Shown here piece after piece: positions 44,725 through 55,237 of a stretch of DNA of 64,000 nucleotides. Under the pieces are notes generated by a model. The model did not search any database and was not told the DNA's origin. It saw only the letters and a program-made list of their open reading frames with translations. The translations under genes and the position numbers were made by a program. Source of the stretch: Idiomarina loihiensis (GTDB lineage Bacteria; Pseudomonadota; Gammaproteobacteria; Enterobacterales; Alteromonadaceae); NCBI RefSeq assembly GCF_024584785.1, contig NZ_CP074112.1, positions 1,612,001 to 1,676,000 on the forward strand. Reading direction: 5' to 3'. Position 1 is the first letter of the stretch. Each line of letters begins with the position of its first letter.

Positions 44725-47700
44725 CCACCTATAAACCCATAGCCGAGTCAAAACACTTTATCGTTTTAGATAAGTACACCAAGCAATATGAAGTTGCTGA
44801 AAGCTATCAAAGCGAGAGTGATTTAGAGCGTGAGCTGATTCAAGATTTAGTGAATCAGGGCTATGAGTATGTTCCCGGGCTGAATAACCCAATGGCGATG
44901 CTTGCGAACGTGCGCGTGCAGTTACAAACCTTAAATAACGTTGAATTCTCGGACGGCGAGTGGGCGCGCTTTGTTGAAACCTACCTTGATAGGCCCAGCG
45001 ACAGCATCACCGACAAAACGCGCAAAATTCACGACGATTACATTGAAGATTTCGTTTTTGATGATGGCCGTATTCAAAACATTTACTTGGTCGATAAAAA
45101 GAACATAGCGCGCAACAAAGTGCAGGTGATCAAGCAGTTTGAACAAACGGGTTCGCATGCGAATCGTTACGACGTCACCATTTTGGTGAACGGTCTGCCA
45201 CTGGTTCAAATTGAACTAAAAAAACGCGGTGTGGCCATTCGTGAAGCCTTTAACCAAGTGCATCGCTATAGCAAAGAAAGCTTTAATGCAGAAAGCTCGC
45301 TGTTTAAATATTTGCAGCTGTTTGTTATTTCAAACGGGACCGACACGCGCTACTTTGCCAACACCGTCAAGCGTAACAAGAACACCTTTGATTTCACCAT
45401 GAACTGGGCGAAATCTGACAACGGCTTGATTAAAGATCTCAAAGACTTTACTGCGACCTTCTTTCAAAAAGAGACCTTGCTCAAGGTGTTGCTGCACTTC
45501 TCGGTGTTTGATGTGAGCGACACCTTGCTGGTGATGCGGCCTTATCAAATCGCCGCCACAGAGCGCATTTTATGGAAAATCAAGAGCGCGTTTCAGGCCA
45601 AGCAATGGAGTTCAACCGATGCTGGCGGCTATATTTGGCACACCACAGGCTCGGGGAAAACATTAACCAGCTTTAAAGCAGCACGCTTAACGACCGAACT
45701 CGATTTTATCGACAAAGTATTCTTCGTGGTGGACCGTAAAGATCTCGATTACCAGACCATGAAGGAATATCAGCGCTTCTCGCCGGATAGCGTGAATGGC
45801 TCGGATAGCACCGCAGGCCTTAAGCGTAATTTGAGCTTGGACGACAACAAAATCATTGTGACCACCATTCAAAAGCTGAATAACCTGATGAAAACCGAGC
45901 GTGACTTACCGGTTTATCGTCAGCAGGTGGTGTTTATTTTTGACGAATGCCACCGCAGCCAGTTTGGTGAAGCGCAGAAGAACTTACAGAAGAAATTTAA
46001 GCGCTATTATCAGTTTGGTTTTACCGGAACACCGATATTTCCACAGAATGCACTAGGCGCTGAGACGACCGCTAGCGTGTTCGGCCGGGAGCTGCATTCG
46101 TATGTGATCACTGATGCCATTCGCGACGAAAAAGTGCTTAAGTTCAAAGTGGACTACAACGACGTACGCCCGCAGTTCCATCAAATTGAGACCGAACAGG
46201 ACGAGAAAAAACTTAGCGCAGCGGAAAATAAACAGGCATTACTACACCCGGAACGTATTCGGGAAATCACCCACTACATACTGACCCACTTTCGCCAAAA
46301 AACGCACCGCATGAAGGCGGGCGGGCGAGGTTTTAATGCCATGTTCGCGGTCAGCAGCGTTGATGCCGCAAAAGCCTACTACGAGGCGTTTAAACAACTG
46401 CAGCAAGACGCTGAGCGACCTCTGCGTGTCGCGACCATTTTCTCGTTCGCCGCGAATGAGGAGCAAGATTCCATCGGTGAGATACCGGATGAAAGCTTTG
46501 AAGTGTCTGCTATGAATAGCAGCGGTAAGGAGTTTCTAAGCGCAGCGATTGCTGATTACAACGCCATGTTTCAATCCAACTATGGTGTGGACAGCAACGG
46601 CTTTCAAAATTATTACCGCGATCTCGCCAAGCGCGTGAAAAACCAAGAAATTGATTTGCTGATTGTGGTCGGTATGTTCCTCACCGGTTTTGATGCACCG
46701 ACACTGAATACCTTGTTTGTGGATAAGAACCTGCGTTACCACGGACTTATTCAAGCCTATTCGCGCACCAATCGTATTTACGATGCTACGAAGACTTTCG
46801 GCAATATCGTGACCTTCCGTGATTTGGAGAAAGCGACGATTGATGCCATCACTTTATTTGGTGATAAGAATACCAAGAACGTGGTGCTCGAAAAGAGCTA
46901 CACAGAGTACATGGAGGGCTTCACGGACCTCGTGACAGGGCAAGCGCGACGTGGTTTTATGGAGGTGGTTTCCGAGCTTGAACAGCGTTTTCCGAACCCC
47001 GATGAAATTGAGCTCGAGAAAGACAAGAAAGACTTCGCCAAGTTATTTGGTGAGTATTTGCGTGTTGAAAATATCCTGCAAAACTACGATGAATTTGCCA
47101 GCTTAAAAGCGTTGCAGACCATTGATACGAGCGATGCAGAAGCTGTTGAAGCGTTCAAGATTGAGCATCACTTAAGCGACGACGATATTGCGACGTTACA
47201 AACGATTCGCATACCGCCTGAACGCAAGGTGCAGGATTATCGCTCGACCTATAACGATATTCGCGACTGGATACGCCGCGAGAAATCAGCCGAGAACCAA
47301 GCACAGTCAACGATTGACTGGGACGATATCGAGTTTGAAATCGACTTGCTAAAATCGCAGGAAATTAACCTCGACTACATTCTTGAACTGATATTCGAGC
47401 AGAACAAGAAAAACAAAAGCAAAGGTGACTTGATTGAAGAAGTTCGCCGTTTGATTCGAGCTAGCCTTGGCAACCGCGCCAAAGAAAGCTTGGTGGTTAA
47501 GTTTATTAACCAAACTGAATTAGATGCGATACCAGACAAGTCGGAAATCATTGATGATTTCTATAGGTTCGCGCAAGCGGAACGTGATCGCGAAGCCGAA
47601 GAACTTATTCGTTCAGAGAACCTTAACGAAGACGCCGCCAAGCGCTACATAGCAGCGTCATTACGCCGCGAATACGCCAGCGAGAACGGCACCGAGCTGA

Positions 47701-47819
47701 ATTCAACACTTCCGAAACTAAGCCCGCTGAACCCGGAATACCGTACCAAGAAGCAAACAGTATTCCAGAAGATTTCGGCGTTTGTTGATAAATTTAAGGG
47801 CGTTGGTGGGAAGCTTTAG
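44721..47819 (+). CDS. hsdR: HsdR, type I restriction endonuclease/translocase subunit
   Basis: A 1032-residue motor nuclease, almost the length of EcoR124I HsdR. The N-terminal PD-(D/E)XK nuclease shows [23 protein letters not shown], with the Asp, Glu and Lys of the active site. Superfamily 2 helicase motifs follow: Walker [12 protein letters not shown], the DECHRSQ box, the GFTGTPIF motif III region, and the C-terminal helicase motif around [10 protein letters not shown] helical C-terminal domain ends the protein. It cuts DNA remote from unmethylated sites after ATP-driven translocation. All subunits appear intact, so the system is probably active. Confidence 0.96.
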   Translation: MTTYKPIAESKHFIVLDKYTKQYEVAESYQSESDLERELIQDLVNQGYEYVPGLNNPMAMLANVRVQLQTLNNVEFSDGEWARFVETYLDRPSDSITDKTRKIHDDYIEDFVFDDGRIQNIYLVDKKNIARNKVQVIKQFEQTGSHANRYDVTILVNGLPLVQIELKKRGVAIREAFNQVHRYSKESFNAESSLFKYLQLFVISNGTDTRYFANTVKRNKNTFDFTMNWAKSDNGLIKDLKDFTATFFQKETLLKVLLHFSVFDVSDTLLVMRPYQIAATERILWKIKSAFQAKQWSSTDAGGYIWHTTGSGKTLTSFKAARLTTELDFIDKVFFVVDRKDLDYQTMKEYQRFSPDSVNGSDSTAGLKRNLSLDDNKIIVTTIQKLNNLMKTERDLPVYRQQVVFIFDECHRSQFGEAQKNLQKKFKRYYQFGFTGTPIFPQNALGAETTASVFGRELHSYVITDAIRDEKVLKFKVDYNDVRPQFHQIETEQDEKKLSAAENKQALLHPERIREITHYILTHFRQKTHRMKAGGRGFNAMFAVSSVDAAKAYYEAFKQLQQDAERPLRVATIFSFAANEEQDSIGEIPDESFEVSAMNSSGKEFLSAAIADYNAMFQSNYGVDSNGFQNYYRDLAKRVKNQEIDLLIVVGMFLTGFDAPTLNTLFVDKNLRYHGLIQAYSRTNRIYDATKTFGNIVTFRDLEKATIDAITLFGDKNTKNVVLEKSYTEYMEGFTDLVTGQARRGFMEVVSELEQRFPNPDEIELEKDKKDFAKLFGEYLRVENILQNYDEFASLKALQTIDTSDAEAVEAFKIEHHLSDDDIATLQTIRIPPERKVQDYRSTYNDIRDWIRREKSAENQAQSTIDWDDIEFEIDLLKSQEINLDYILELIFEQNKKNKSKGDLIEEVRRLIRASLGNRAKESLVVKFINQTELDAIPDKSEIIDDFYRFAQAERDREAEELIRSENLNEDAAKRYIAASLRREYASENGTELNSTLPKLSPLNPEYRTKKQTVFQKISAFVDKFKGVGGKL

Positions 47820-47914
47820 GTTGGTTGCAATGGTCTTCTTTAAAGCCCGATCCCATCTTTGCCACCTCCTTCCAAGGAGTTTGGGCCGCTAGCACAAGGC
47901 TAGCGGCAAAGCTG

Positions 47915-48859
47915 TTAGTTTACTTCAACCACACGTAATTCAGGAGGGATAGAAAAAGTAATGTTCTCTTCGCGGCCACTGCGTTCTTCAACCTGATTGC
48001 CGCCCCAAGCTTGTAGCTGTTTGATCACGTCACGCACCAACACCTCGGGGGCCGAAGCGCCAGCAGTCACGCCAACCGCCTGCACGCCATCCAACCAGCT
48101 CTTATCGATACAGCTGGCATCGTCAATCAAATGCGATACTGTGCCCATTTTCTCTGCTAGTTCGCGCAGGCGATTTGAGTTGGAGCTATTACGCGCGCCC
48201 ACCACCAATAACAAATCAACTTCGGCAGCCAACTCACGCACTGCATCTTGCCGGTTCTGCGTGGCATAGCAAATATCATCTTTACGCGGCCCCTGAATAT
48301 CCGGAAACTTGGCCCGTAACGCATCAATCACATCAGCGGTATCGTCTACCGATAAGGTGGTTTGACTCATGTAATGGAGTTGCTGCGGATTTTTCACCTC
48401 AAGGGTTGCTACATCAGCAACAGACTCAACCAAATAAATACCGCCTTTGGCGTTATTGTATTGGCCCATGGTGCCTTCTACTTCTGGGTGCCCAGCATGA
48501 CCTATCAACACACACTCATGGCCTTTACGGCTCGCCCGCGTTACTTCCATATGCACTTTGGTGACCAAAGGACAAGTGGCATCAAACACCTGCAAACCAC
48601 GGTCTTTGGCTTCTTGGCGTACCGCCTGCGAGACCCCATGCGCAGAGAAAATCACAATGCTGTTGTCTGGCACTTCATGTAATTCATCCACAAACACTGC
48701 GCCACTAGCCCGCAACGAGTCCACCACGTATTTGTTGTGCACCACTTCGTGACGCACATAAATCGGCGGCTCAAAAATTTCCAACGCGCGCTCTACAATA
48801 GTAATGGCTCGATCTACCCCAGCACAAAACCCACGCGGATTCGCCAGCACAATATTCAT
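47915..48859 (-). CDS. ispH: IspH, 4-hydroxy-3-methylbut-2-enyl diphosphate reductase
   Basis: A 314-residue iron-sulphur enzyme catalysing the last step of the MEP isoprenoid pathway. The three cluster-ligand cysteines are visible in [23 protein letters not shown] and [10 protein letters not shown]. It belongs to the ribF-ileS-lspA-fkpB-ispH order of gammaproteobacteria. The usual short junction with fkpB is here expanded to 139 nt by a TTCG-rich palindromic repeat. Downstream, 95 nt separate it from the 3' end of hsdR on the opposite strand. Confidence 0.97.
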   Translation of the reverse strand: MNIVLANPRGFCAGVDRAITIVERALEIFEPPIYVRHEVVHNKYVVDSLRASGAVFVDELHEVPDNSIVIFSAHGVSQAVRQEAKDRGLQVFDATCPLVTKVHMEVTRASRKGHECVLIGHAGHPEVEGTMGQYNNAKGGIYLVESVADVATLEVKNPQQLHYMSQTTLSVDDTADVIDALRAKFPDIQGPRKDDICYATQNRQDAVRELAAEVDLLLVVGARNSSNSNRLRELAEKMGTVSHLIDDASCIDKSWLDGVQAVGVTAGASAPEVLVRDVIKQLQAWGGNQVEERSGREENITFSIPPELRVVEVN

Positions 48860-48873
48860 TTTAAAACTCCAAG

Positions 48874-48994
48874 TGCGTTGTTCGTTATTCGTCCGCTTCG
48901 CTATTCGTCCGTTCGCTACGCTCGCTGTTCGTTATTATACTTCGAACAGCGCAGCGCACGAACAGCGCGAAGCGCGCACGATTAACGATGAACG
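48874..48994. repeat. TTCG-rich palindromic repeat, copy 1 (fkpB-ispH)
   Basis: The left half is built from GTTCGTTATTCGTCCGCTTCG-like units. The right half is built from complementary units such as GAACAGCGCAGCGCACGAAC, so the segment can fold into a long imperfect hairpin centred near the CTTCGAACAG at about 48943. It fills the fkpB-ispH gap of an otherwise tightly packed operon. Confidence 0.85.
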
Positions 48995-48998
48995 GTTC

Positions 48999-49439
48999 TT
49001 AAGGATTCACTTCAATAATCTCAACCGCAAAACGTACCTGCTGGCCCGCCAACGGATGATTAAAATCAATGGTCACAAACTGGTCATTGATACTACGCAC
49101 AATACCAGGCAACTCTGTGCCGTCGGGTTGCGGGAACGTAAAAATCATTCCTACTTCGGGTCGCTCAGCGCCAAACTTAGTGGTATCCACTTGATAATAG
49201 TTGTCGCGATTAGGTTCGCCAAAGGCATCTTTGGCCTCGAGCGTAAACTCACGCTCATCGCCTGCTTTGAGCCCAACCAAACAGGCTTCAAAATTTTCGG
49301 TTAACGAACCATCGCCCATCCGAAACTTAGCCGGTTTACCGGTCATCTTGGTGCTATCGGCAACTGAGTTATCACTCAACTTAATGGTAAAGTGCATAAT
49401 CACTTCACGACCGTGTTCGATCGGGAGACGACTGATCAT
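48999..49439 (-). CDS. fkpB: FkpB, FKBP-type peptidyl-prolyl isomerase
   Basis: A 146-residue SlyD-like FKBP. The FKBP strand HFTIKLSDNSVADST, the GLKAGDEREFTLEAKDAFG turn and the closing DFNHPLAGQQVRFAVEI are family landmarks. It lacks the long metal-binding His-rich tail of SlyD, matching FkpB (SlpA). The ATG overlaps the lspA stop (TAATG), so the two are translationally linked. FkpB assists protein folding in the cytoplasm. Confidence 0.94.
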   Translation of the reverse strand: MISRLPIEHGREVIMHFTIKLSDNSVADSTKMTGKPAKFRMGDGSLTENFEACLVGLKAGDEREFTLEAKDAFGEPNRDNYYQVDTTKFGAERPEVGMIFTFPQPDGTELPGIVRSINDQFVTIDFNHPLAGQQVRFAVEIIEVNP

Positions 49440-49963
49440 TATTTTGACTCCTGCCCCGCGGGCTCTTGACGCTGTTCAAAAAACGCTTCTAGCAACATCA
49501 ATACAGCCCCAATAGTAATGGCCATGTCGGCAATGTTAAATGCTGGCCAATGCCACTCATTCACATAAACATCGATAAAATCGATAACATAGCCATAAAT
49601 GATGCGATCAATCACATTGCCAATAGCGCCCGCTAAAATCAGCGTAAAGGCGAGGTTCTGCCGCCATAACCCGACCGGATTACGGCGCAACCACACCAAT
49701 AACACCAAGCTCACGGCAATAGCCAAGCCGGTGAATAACCAGCGCTGCCAACCACCTTGATCACTCAAAAAACTAAAAGCTGCACCCATGTTGCGCACGT
49801 AGGTGAAATTTAAGTACGGCATTATCTCTATGCTTTCGTACAAATCAAACACCCGGATCACCCACTGCTTAGTAAATTGATCCAGCACAATAAGTAGCAA
49901 GGTTAACCACAAAAAGCGTAAGCCACTGGCCCGCTTTTGCAAATCTATCGGCTTACTAGGCAA
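49439..49963 (-). CDS. lspA: LspA, lipoprotein signal peptidase
   Basis: A 174-residue membrane aspartic protease with four helices. The signature [15 protein letters not shown] and the catalytic Asp pair in [17 protein letters not shown] and [10 protein letters not shown] are present. I use the TTG at 49963: a GAGGAG sequence lies seven bases upstream, and no in-frame ATG precedes the first helix. It overlaps the ileS stop by eight bases. LspA removes signal peptides from lipoproteins such as Pal and MlaA in this window. Confidence 0.95.
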   Translation of the reverse strand: MPSKPIDLQKRASGLRFLWLTLLLIVLDQFTKQWVIRVFDLYESIEIMPYLNFTYVRNMGAAFSFLSDQGGWQRWLFTGLAIAVSLVLLVWLRRNPVGLWRQNLAFTLILAGAIGNVIDRIIYGYVIDFIDVYVNEWHWPAFNIADMAITIGAVLMLLEAFFEQRQEPAGQESK

Positions 49964-52808
49964 AATGACGCTCCTCACCTGCACCTTCAACGTTAGTTAC
50001 GCAGCGCGAACAAAGGGTTGGATGCGCCGCAATGGTGCCCACTTCAGGGCGGTGGTGCCAACAACGGTCACACTTCTGTGCTGCTGCTTTCGCTACTTGC
50101 ACCCACACCCCGGCCAAATCAGTAGCCGCTGCACCTGCTGGGGCAGAGGTCACGGTTTCGACAGTCACCGCAGAGGTAATAAAGGCAAATCGCAACTCAT
50201 CACCTAAACTTGCTAACTGGCTGGCAATATCCGCTACCGCATAAACCGTTACTTCAGCTTGCAACGAACCACCAATCACCTCGTCACGACGCGCTTGCTC
50301 AAGGGTACGGTTCACTTCATCACGAACCGCCAACACGGTCTGCCACAATTCGTTATCTGCCGCAGTCACTGTGATAGATTCAGCAGCCCGATACCAACTC
50401 TCGGTAAAGACATAGTGCTGACGAGCTTGGCCATCAGCTAATTGACGCGGCAAGGCATCCCAAATTTCTTGGGCAGTAAAGCTACAAATCGGTGCTAACC
50501 AGCGTACCAGCATTTCGGCAATATGATACAAGGCCGTCTGACATGAACGACGCGCTACACTGTCGCGCTTCGCTGTATACTGGCGATCTTTAATCACATC
50601 TAAGTAGAAACTACCAAGTTCAATCGAGCAGAAGTGCATCAGCTTTTGCACCACCACATGAAATTGATAATCGTCTAACGCAGCCAACAACTCGTTTTGC
50701 AAACTTACTGCGCGCGCCACAATCCACTTATCAATAGCAACCATCTCAGCAGCTGCGACCGCGTGTTGGCTTGGCTCAAACTCATTGATGTTCGCCAACA
50801 AGAAACGCGCCGTATTACGAATGCGTCGATAACTATCGGCTGCACGCTTCAAGATTTCATCAGATACCGTCATTTCACCGGAATAATCCGTTGCCGCTAC
50901 CCACAAGCGCAGAATGTCACCACCTAGCTTATTCATGACCTCTTGCGGCGCCACCACGTTACCGATCGACTTGGACATTTTCCGACCTTGTCCATCTACG
51001 GTAAAACCATGGGTCAGCACTTGCTTATAAGGGGCTTGTTGATACATAGCCACGCCCGTTAACAACGACGACTGGAACCAACCACGATGCTGATCCGAAC
51101 CCTCCAGATACAAATCAGCTGGCCACTGTAAGCCTGGTGTCTTATTCAAGACGGCTTCGTGCGTTACGCCCGAGTCAAACCATACATCCAAGGTATCTGT
51201 TACTTTGCGATAATCCGCTGCCTCGTCACCGAGTAGCTCTGCTGCATCTAAATCAAACCAAGCCTGGATACCAGCTTGTTCTACTCGCTTAGCGACTTCT
51301 TCAATCAGTTCCAGTGTACGCGGGTGCAACTCATCGTTGTCACGCCGCACAAACACTGCAATCGGGTTACCCCAGGTGCGTTGGCGCGAGATACACCAGT
51401 CCGGACGACCTTCCACCATACTTTCAATACGGCTTTGGCCCCACTCTGGCACCCAACGTACTTGTTTAATTTGCTCTAACGCAGTGCTGCGCAGCCCTTG
51501 CTTATCCATGCTAATAAACCACTGTGGCGTAGCACGGAAAATGATCGGGGTTTTGTGCCGCCAGCAATGCGGATACGAGTGCTGATAGGCCTCATGGTGA
51601 ACTAACTTGCCGGCTTCTTTTAACGCCTCAACGATGTTGTCGTTAGCTTTCATCACGTGCTGACCAGCAAACATCGGTGTGTCATCTTTATAGACGCCGT
51701 TGTCACCCACTGGGTTATACACCTCAATGCCGTAGCGCTGACCAACAATAAAGTCATCCACACCATGGCCTGGTGCCGTGTGTACACAACCCGTACCCGA
51801 TTCAGTGGTGACATGCTCACCCAAAATCAAAGGCACCTGCACGTCCGCAAATAACGGATGTTGCACCAACATATTTTCTAGCGCCTGGCCCTTGGCAAAG
51901 CCAAGTTTGTGGTAATGCTCAATACCCCAACGCGCCATCGCACTGGTCACCAAATCATCAGCCAACACCAAGCGCAGCGCCGGCCGCTCTGCCGTAGCCT
52001 CAACCTGCACCAAGCTATAATCCAAACTTGGATGCAACGAAATGGCTCGGTTGGCCGGAATAGTCCAAGGTGTGGTCGTCCAAATCACCACCTGCACTTC
52101 GCCTTCACCGGCGTGGTCTTGCGGATGATCAAAAGCCGCTACTAACTGGGCTTGGTCAACCGCTGCAAAGCTTACATCGATAGCTGGTGAACGCTTATCT
52201 TGATACTCTACTTCGGCCTCCGCCAAGGCTGAACCACAGTCCGTACACCAATGCACTGGCTTAAAGCCCTGCTGTAAATGACCATTAGCAATGATCTTGC
52301 CCAACGCCCGAATGCTATCCGCTTCTTGTTGCGGGTTCATAGTTAGATAAGGATTATCCCAATCACCAAACACACCCAAACGTTTAAAATCTTCACGCTG
52401 ACCATCTACTTGCGTTAACGCATAGTCGCGACAATGCTGCCGAAACTCAGCAACGGTCAATTTTTTACCCGGCTTGCCATACTTTTTCTCTACTTGCAGC
52501 TCAATCGGCAAGCCATGACAATCCCAGCCAGGAACATAAGGCGCGTCAAAATCGCTAAGGGTTTTCGCCTTCACGATCATATCTTTCAAAATTTTATTAA
52601 CCGCATGACCAATGTGAATGCTGCCGTTCGCATACGGAGGGCCATCGTGCAAAATAAACACCGGCTTACCCGCTTTAGCGGCACGAATCTTGCCGTACAA
52701 GTCGTCGGCATACCACTGCTCTAGCATCTGCGGCTCGCGCTGCGCCAAATTCCCGCGCATCGGAAACTCAGTTTCCGGCAGATTCAGCGTGTGTTTATAG
52801 TCGGTCAT
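49956..52808 (-). CDS. ileS: IleS, isoleucyl-tRNA synthetase
   Basis: A 950-residue class I synthetase. [15 protein letters not shown] carries the HIGH motif, KMSKSIGN the second signature, and a large editing domain lies between them. The C-terminal zinc finger is visible as [12 protein letters not shown] with a second CSRC pair, marking the bacterial-type enzyme that is not mupirocin-resistant IleS2 by layout. It overlaps lspA. A 186-nt gap containing a TTCG-rich repeat separates it from ribF. Confidence 0.97.
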   Translation of the reverse strand: MTDYKHTLNLPETEFPMRGNLAQREPQMLEQWYADDLYGKIRAAKAGKPVFILHDGPPYANGSIHIGHAVNKILKDMIVKAKTLSDFDAPYVPGWDCHGLPIELQVEKKYGKPGKKLTVAEFRQHCRDYALTQVDGQREDFKRLGVFGDWDNPYLTMNPQQEADSIRALGKIIANGHLQQGFKPVHWCTDCGSALAEAEVEYQDKRSPAIDVSFAAVDQAQLVAAFDHPQDHAGEGEVQVVIWTTTPWTIPANRAISLHPSLDYSLVQVEATAERPALRLVLADDLVTSAMARWGIEHYHKLGFAKGQALENMLVQHPLFADVQVPLILGEHVTTESGTGCVHTAPGHGVDDFIVGQRYGIEVYNPVGDNGVYKDDTPMFAGQHVMKANDNIVEALKEAGKLVHHEAYQHSYPHCWRHKTPIIFRATPQWFISMDKQGLRSTALEQIKQVRWVPEWGQSRIESMVEGRPDWCISRQRTWGNPIAVFVRRDNDELHPRTLELIEEVAKRVEQAGIQAWFDLDAAELLGDEAADYRKVTDTLDVWFDSGVTHEAVLNKTPGLQWPADLYLEGSDQHRGWFQSSLLTGVAMYQQAPYKQVLTHGFTVDGQGRKMSKSIGNVVAPQEVMNKLGGDILRLWVAATDYSGEMTVSDEILKRAADSYRRIRNTARFLLANINEFEPSQHAVAAAEMVAIDKWIVARAVSLQNELLAALDDYQFHVVVQKLMHFCSIELGSFYLDVIKDRQYTAKRDSVARRSCQTALYHIAEMLVRWLAPICSFTAQEIWDALPRQLADGQARQHYVFTESWYRAAESITVTAADNELWQTVLAVRDEVNRTLEQARRDEVIGGSLQAEVTVYAVADIASQLASLGDELRFAFITSAVTVETVTSAPAGAAATDLAGVWVQVAKAAAQKCDRCWHHRPEVGTIAAHPTLCSRCVTNVEGAGEERHFA

Positions 52809-52874
52809 TATTTCTGTTCCTTTTTTCGGGGTGTTTTGTGCCCCATGACTTATTTCAAGTTTTGAATTATAAAT

Positions 52875-52984
52875 GCGTTGTTCGTGCGTTCACTTCGTTC
52901 ACTGTTCGTTGTTCGTTATTCGTCCGTGCTTCGCACTGTTCGAACAGCGAAGCGGACGAAGCACGAACAGCAACGCGGACGAAT
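52875..52984. repeat. TTCG-rich palindromic repeat, copy 2 (ribF-ileS)
   Basis: The segment is made of GTTCGTGCG, TTCGTTCACTGTTCG and ATTCGTCCGTGCTTCG units on the left and the complementary GAACAGCGAAGCGGACGAAG and CACGAACAGC units on the right. They meet at a small perfect palindrome CTGTTCGAACAG (about 52938-52949). Unit vocabulary matches copies 1 and 3. Confidence 0.85.
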
Positions 52985-52994
52985 CACCGCCGAA

Positions 52995-53918
52995 TCACGG
53001 CCGAAGCTCTCGCGCAGCGCGAGCATCACGCTCTATTTGTTGCTGCAACGCAGCAAAGTCAGCGAACTTTTGTTCAGCACGGATAAAATGCCGCGGCACC
53101 ACCTGCAACTGTTGCCCGTACAAGTCGCCGGTAAAATCAAACAAGTGCACCTCAAGCTGTACCCGCTCGCCATTAAGTGTCGGTCTACGCCCAATATTAG
53201 CAACGCCAGCATGCATTTTGCCATCATTGGTTTGCACCTGCACGGCAAAAACACCTCGTAACGGAGAGTGTAAACGCTTCAGTTGTAGATTAGCAGTAGG
53301 AAAGCCTATCGTCCGGCCTTTTTTTTCACCATGCACCACCCGCCCAGCAAAAGCAAAGGGGCGACCTAACATGGCCTCGGCCGCTGCAAAATCACCTACA
53401 GTGAGAGCTTGACGAATGGCGGTGCTGCTCACTCGCTGTTGCTGCTGCCGATAACTTTGCGTATCGACCACTGCAAATCCAAATTCGGCGCCAGCCCGCT
53501 GTAACATCGCAAAATCACCTGTGCGCCCGTGGCCAAAGCGAAAATCATCACCCACCACTAAAAATTTCACACCGAGTTTTGCCACCAACACCTGCTCAAT
53601 AAAATCAGCCGCCGGCATATTGGCAAACTTACGATTAAACTCAATTACAATATGGCGATCAATCCCTTGGGCGCGCAACGCTTGATGTTTTTCGCGCAGA
53701 TTGGTCAAGCGCGCTGGTGCTTTATCCGGCTGAAACAATTCTTGCGGCTGTGGCTCAAAGGTCATCACAGTGGCTGCGACACCGCGCTCTTGCGCCTGTT
53801 GTTTAACTTGCGCCAGCACCGCTTGATGACCTAAGTGCACCCCATCAAAATTACCAATAGTGAGCACACACCCACGGTGGATAGAGCGAATATTATGTAT
53901 TCCGCGAATTAACTGCAT
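52995..53918 (-). CDS. ribF: RibF, bifunctional riboflavin kinase/FAD synthetase
   Basis: A 307-residue enzyme making FMN and FAD. The N-terminal nucleotidyltransferase domain has GNFDGVHLGHQ and SSTAIRQAL. The C-terminal riboflavin kinase domain includes GRVVHGEKKGRTIGFPTANL. It is the first gene of the run ribF-ileS-lspA-fkpB-ispH. Upstream, 172 nt separate it from the alpha/beta-hydrolase gene, containing a tandem 13-mer. Confidence 0.96.
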   Translation of the reverse strand: MQLIRGIHNIRSIHRGCVLTIGNFDGVHLGHQAVLAQVKQQAQERGVAATVMTFEPQPQELFQPDKAPARLTNLREKHQALRAQGIDRHIVIEFNRKFANMPAADFIEQVLVAKLGVKFLVVGDDFRFGHGRTGDFAMLQRAGAEFGFAVVDTQSYRQQQQRVSSTAIRQALTVGDFAAAEAMLGRPFAFAGRVVHGEKKGRTIGFPTANLQLKRLHSPLRGVFAVQVQTNDGKMHAGVANIGRRPTLNGERVQLEVHLFDFTGDLYGQQLQVVPRHFIRAEQKFADFAALQQQIERDARAARELRP

Positions 53919-53953
53919 GAGAACGTAGTGAGCCTATCGTTACTTGTGATTCG

Positions 53954-53979
53954 GTAAATGATTAACGTAAATGATTAAC
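53954..53979. repeat. 13-bp direct tandem repeat upstream of ribF
   Basis: GTAAATGATTAAC occurs twice head to tail (53954-53966 and 53967-53979), about 36 nt upstream of the ribF start. It may be a replication slippage product or overlap the ribF promoter; nothing further can be read from it. Confidence 0.8.
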
Positions 53980-54090
53980 AAAGCGGCGATTATAACAGGC
54001 TCACCAAAGGCTAACCAGACACTAAAGACTCATTAATACCAGCTCGAGTAGCTGATCGCTCAAGCACCTCATCAAGATGTTGCGGTGTAG

Positions 54091-55152
54091 TTAATGCTCA
54101 TCGCCGTCGGCGTTGAGCAACTTAGTTAGGGCTTTTTCGACAACCTGTGGGTGCTGTAGTGGCACCAGATGGTCACTATCAGACAACGGAATATACTGCC
54201 CGCCAGAAATCTTGGCCTGCTCAGCACTCCAAGCACTGCCTTCGCGCTGCCACTGTTGCAGGGCTGCCACCAGCTCGGTGTCATCCGCTGCAGCTGCAAT
54301 CTCCTGCTGCTCGAAATCACTGTCGATAACACTCACAGGTATCTTAGTAATCATGGCTAACGAGGCATAACTTTCTAAGTCCGCACGGTAGGCCGCTATC
54401 TCACGCGCCCGCGTCTGTTGCTGCGGTACCAGCAAGCGCAACTGCATGATCTGTTCAAAGTAGCTCCAATCCATCATACTCGAATCTTGCGCTACGAGCT
54501 CGCGCACGTGTTGATGCTCAGCCTCAAGTTTTTCCTGTGTTCTCGCGATCCAATTGCCTGCCGCCAAATGCGGTAGTAACTTATCCAGATTCGCCTGATA
54601 CCAGTCAGCCGGATAGCCCTGATACAAACTCAACGAATGGGGTAACGGAATGTCAGGATCGATGTACAGCATGGCTTGAATAGCAAACTGCTGCTGATAG
54701 GACTGATAAAACCAACGCGCACTGATACTGGCACTGGCAAACGCCACCACGGCCAACTCGGTTTCACCTAATTGCTGCAGCACCAAGGCCAAATCATCGG
54801 CAAAGCGGCGATAGGACACTTCCTCGCTATAGCTACTCAAGGCATTACCCAGCCGATCAACGCTATACACTCGATACTGCTGCGCCAACAACGGCTGCAA
54901 GGCTGCGAACCACGCACTATCACTGTGATAGTTATGATTAGGCCCCGCTAACAAAACCACCGCTGGGCCACTGTTCTCCAGCCCCATCGCCCGTACATGA
55001 AACTGCCCTGCAGTAGTGCTGACTAGCCGCGAATGCTCCGGCAACTGCGGCTGATCTGCGCTCGCCACAGCATCGTCAGCAGCGCTAGCAGATGGGCTAA
55101 CCGCCATACCAAACAGTAGGGGGACCAACATAAGAAGAGAATACATTTTCAT
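54091..55152 (-). CDS. Exported alpha/beta-hydrolase-like protein
   Basis: A 353-residue secreted or periplasmic protein with a signal peptide (about 1-24, ending Ala-Ser-Ala). The oxyanion-side loop VVLLAGPNHNYHSDSAW and the RVYSVDRLGN strand fit the alpha/beta-hydrolase fold. At the expected nucleophile elbow the sequence reads AVVAFASASISARW rather than Gly-x-Ser-x-Gly, so activity is uncertain. A His near the C-terminus (DSDHLVPLQHP) could be the catalytic histidine. It lies between ribF and murJ on the same strand and is not part of the usual gene order there. No specific substrate can be named. Confidence 0.75.
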   Translation of the reverse strand: MKMYSLLMLVPLLFGMAVSPSASAADDAVASADQPQLPEHSRLVSTTAGQFHVRAMGLENSGPAVVLLAGPNHNYHSDSAWFAALQPLLAQQYRVYSVDRLGNALSSYSEEVSYRRFADDLALVLQQLGETELAVVAFASASISARWFYQSYQQQFAIQAMLYIDPDIPLPHSLSLYQGYPADWYQANLDKLLPHLAAGNWIARTQEKLEAEHQHVRELVAQDSSMMDWSYFEQIMQLRLLVPQQQTRAREIAAYRADLESYASLAMITKIPVSVIDSDFEQQEIAAAADDTELVAALQQWQREGSAWSAEQAKISGGQYIPLSDSDHLVPLQHPQVVEKALTKLLNADGDEH

Positions 55153-55237
55153 GAAAACATCCTGTTACAGCAGCAAGGGTTAAACCAAACCAGCTAAACC
55201 ACTTAGCGCCGGCTCCAATTATCCTTTATTAATGATG

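Noticed and set aside
47870-47905. Terminator at CCGCTAGC-ACAAG-GCTAGCGG between hsdR and ispH
   Set aside because: The hairpin is real, but no T-run follows on either strand, so it is not listed as an intrinsic terminator.
48737-49304. Plus-strand ORFs across the repeat upstream of ispH
   Set aside because: They combine translated repeat sequence and the reverse strand of ispH/fkpB; Ser/Arg-rich composition and lack of start signals mark them as shadows.
52838-53412. Overlapping plus-strand ORFs opposite ribF
   Set aside because: They are frames through the TTCG-rich repeat and the ribF antisense strand with no family features.
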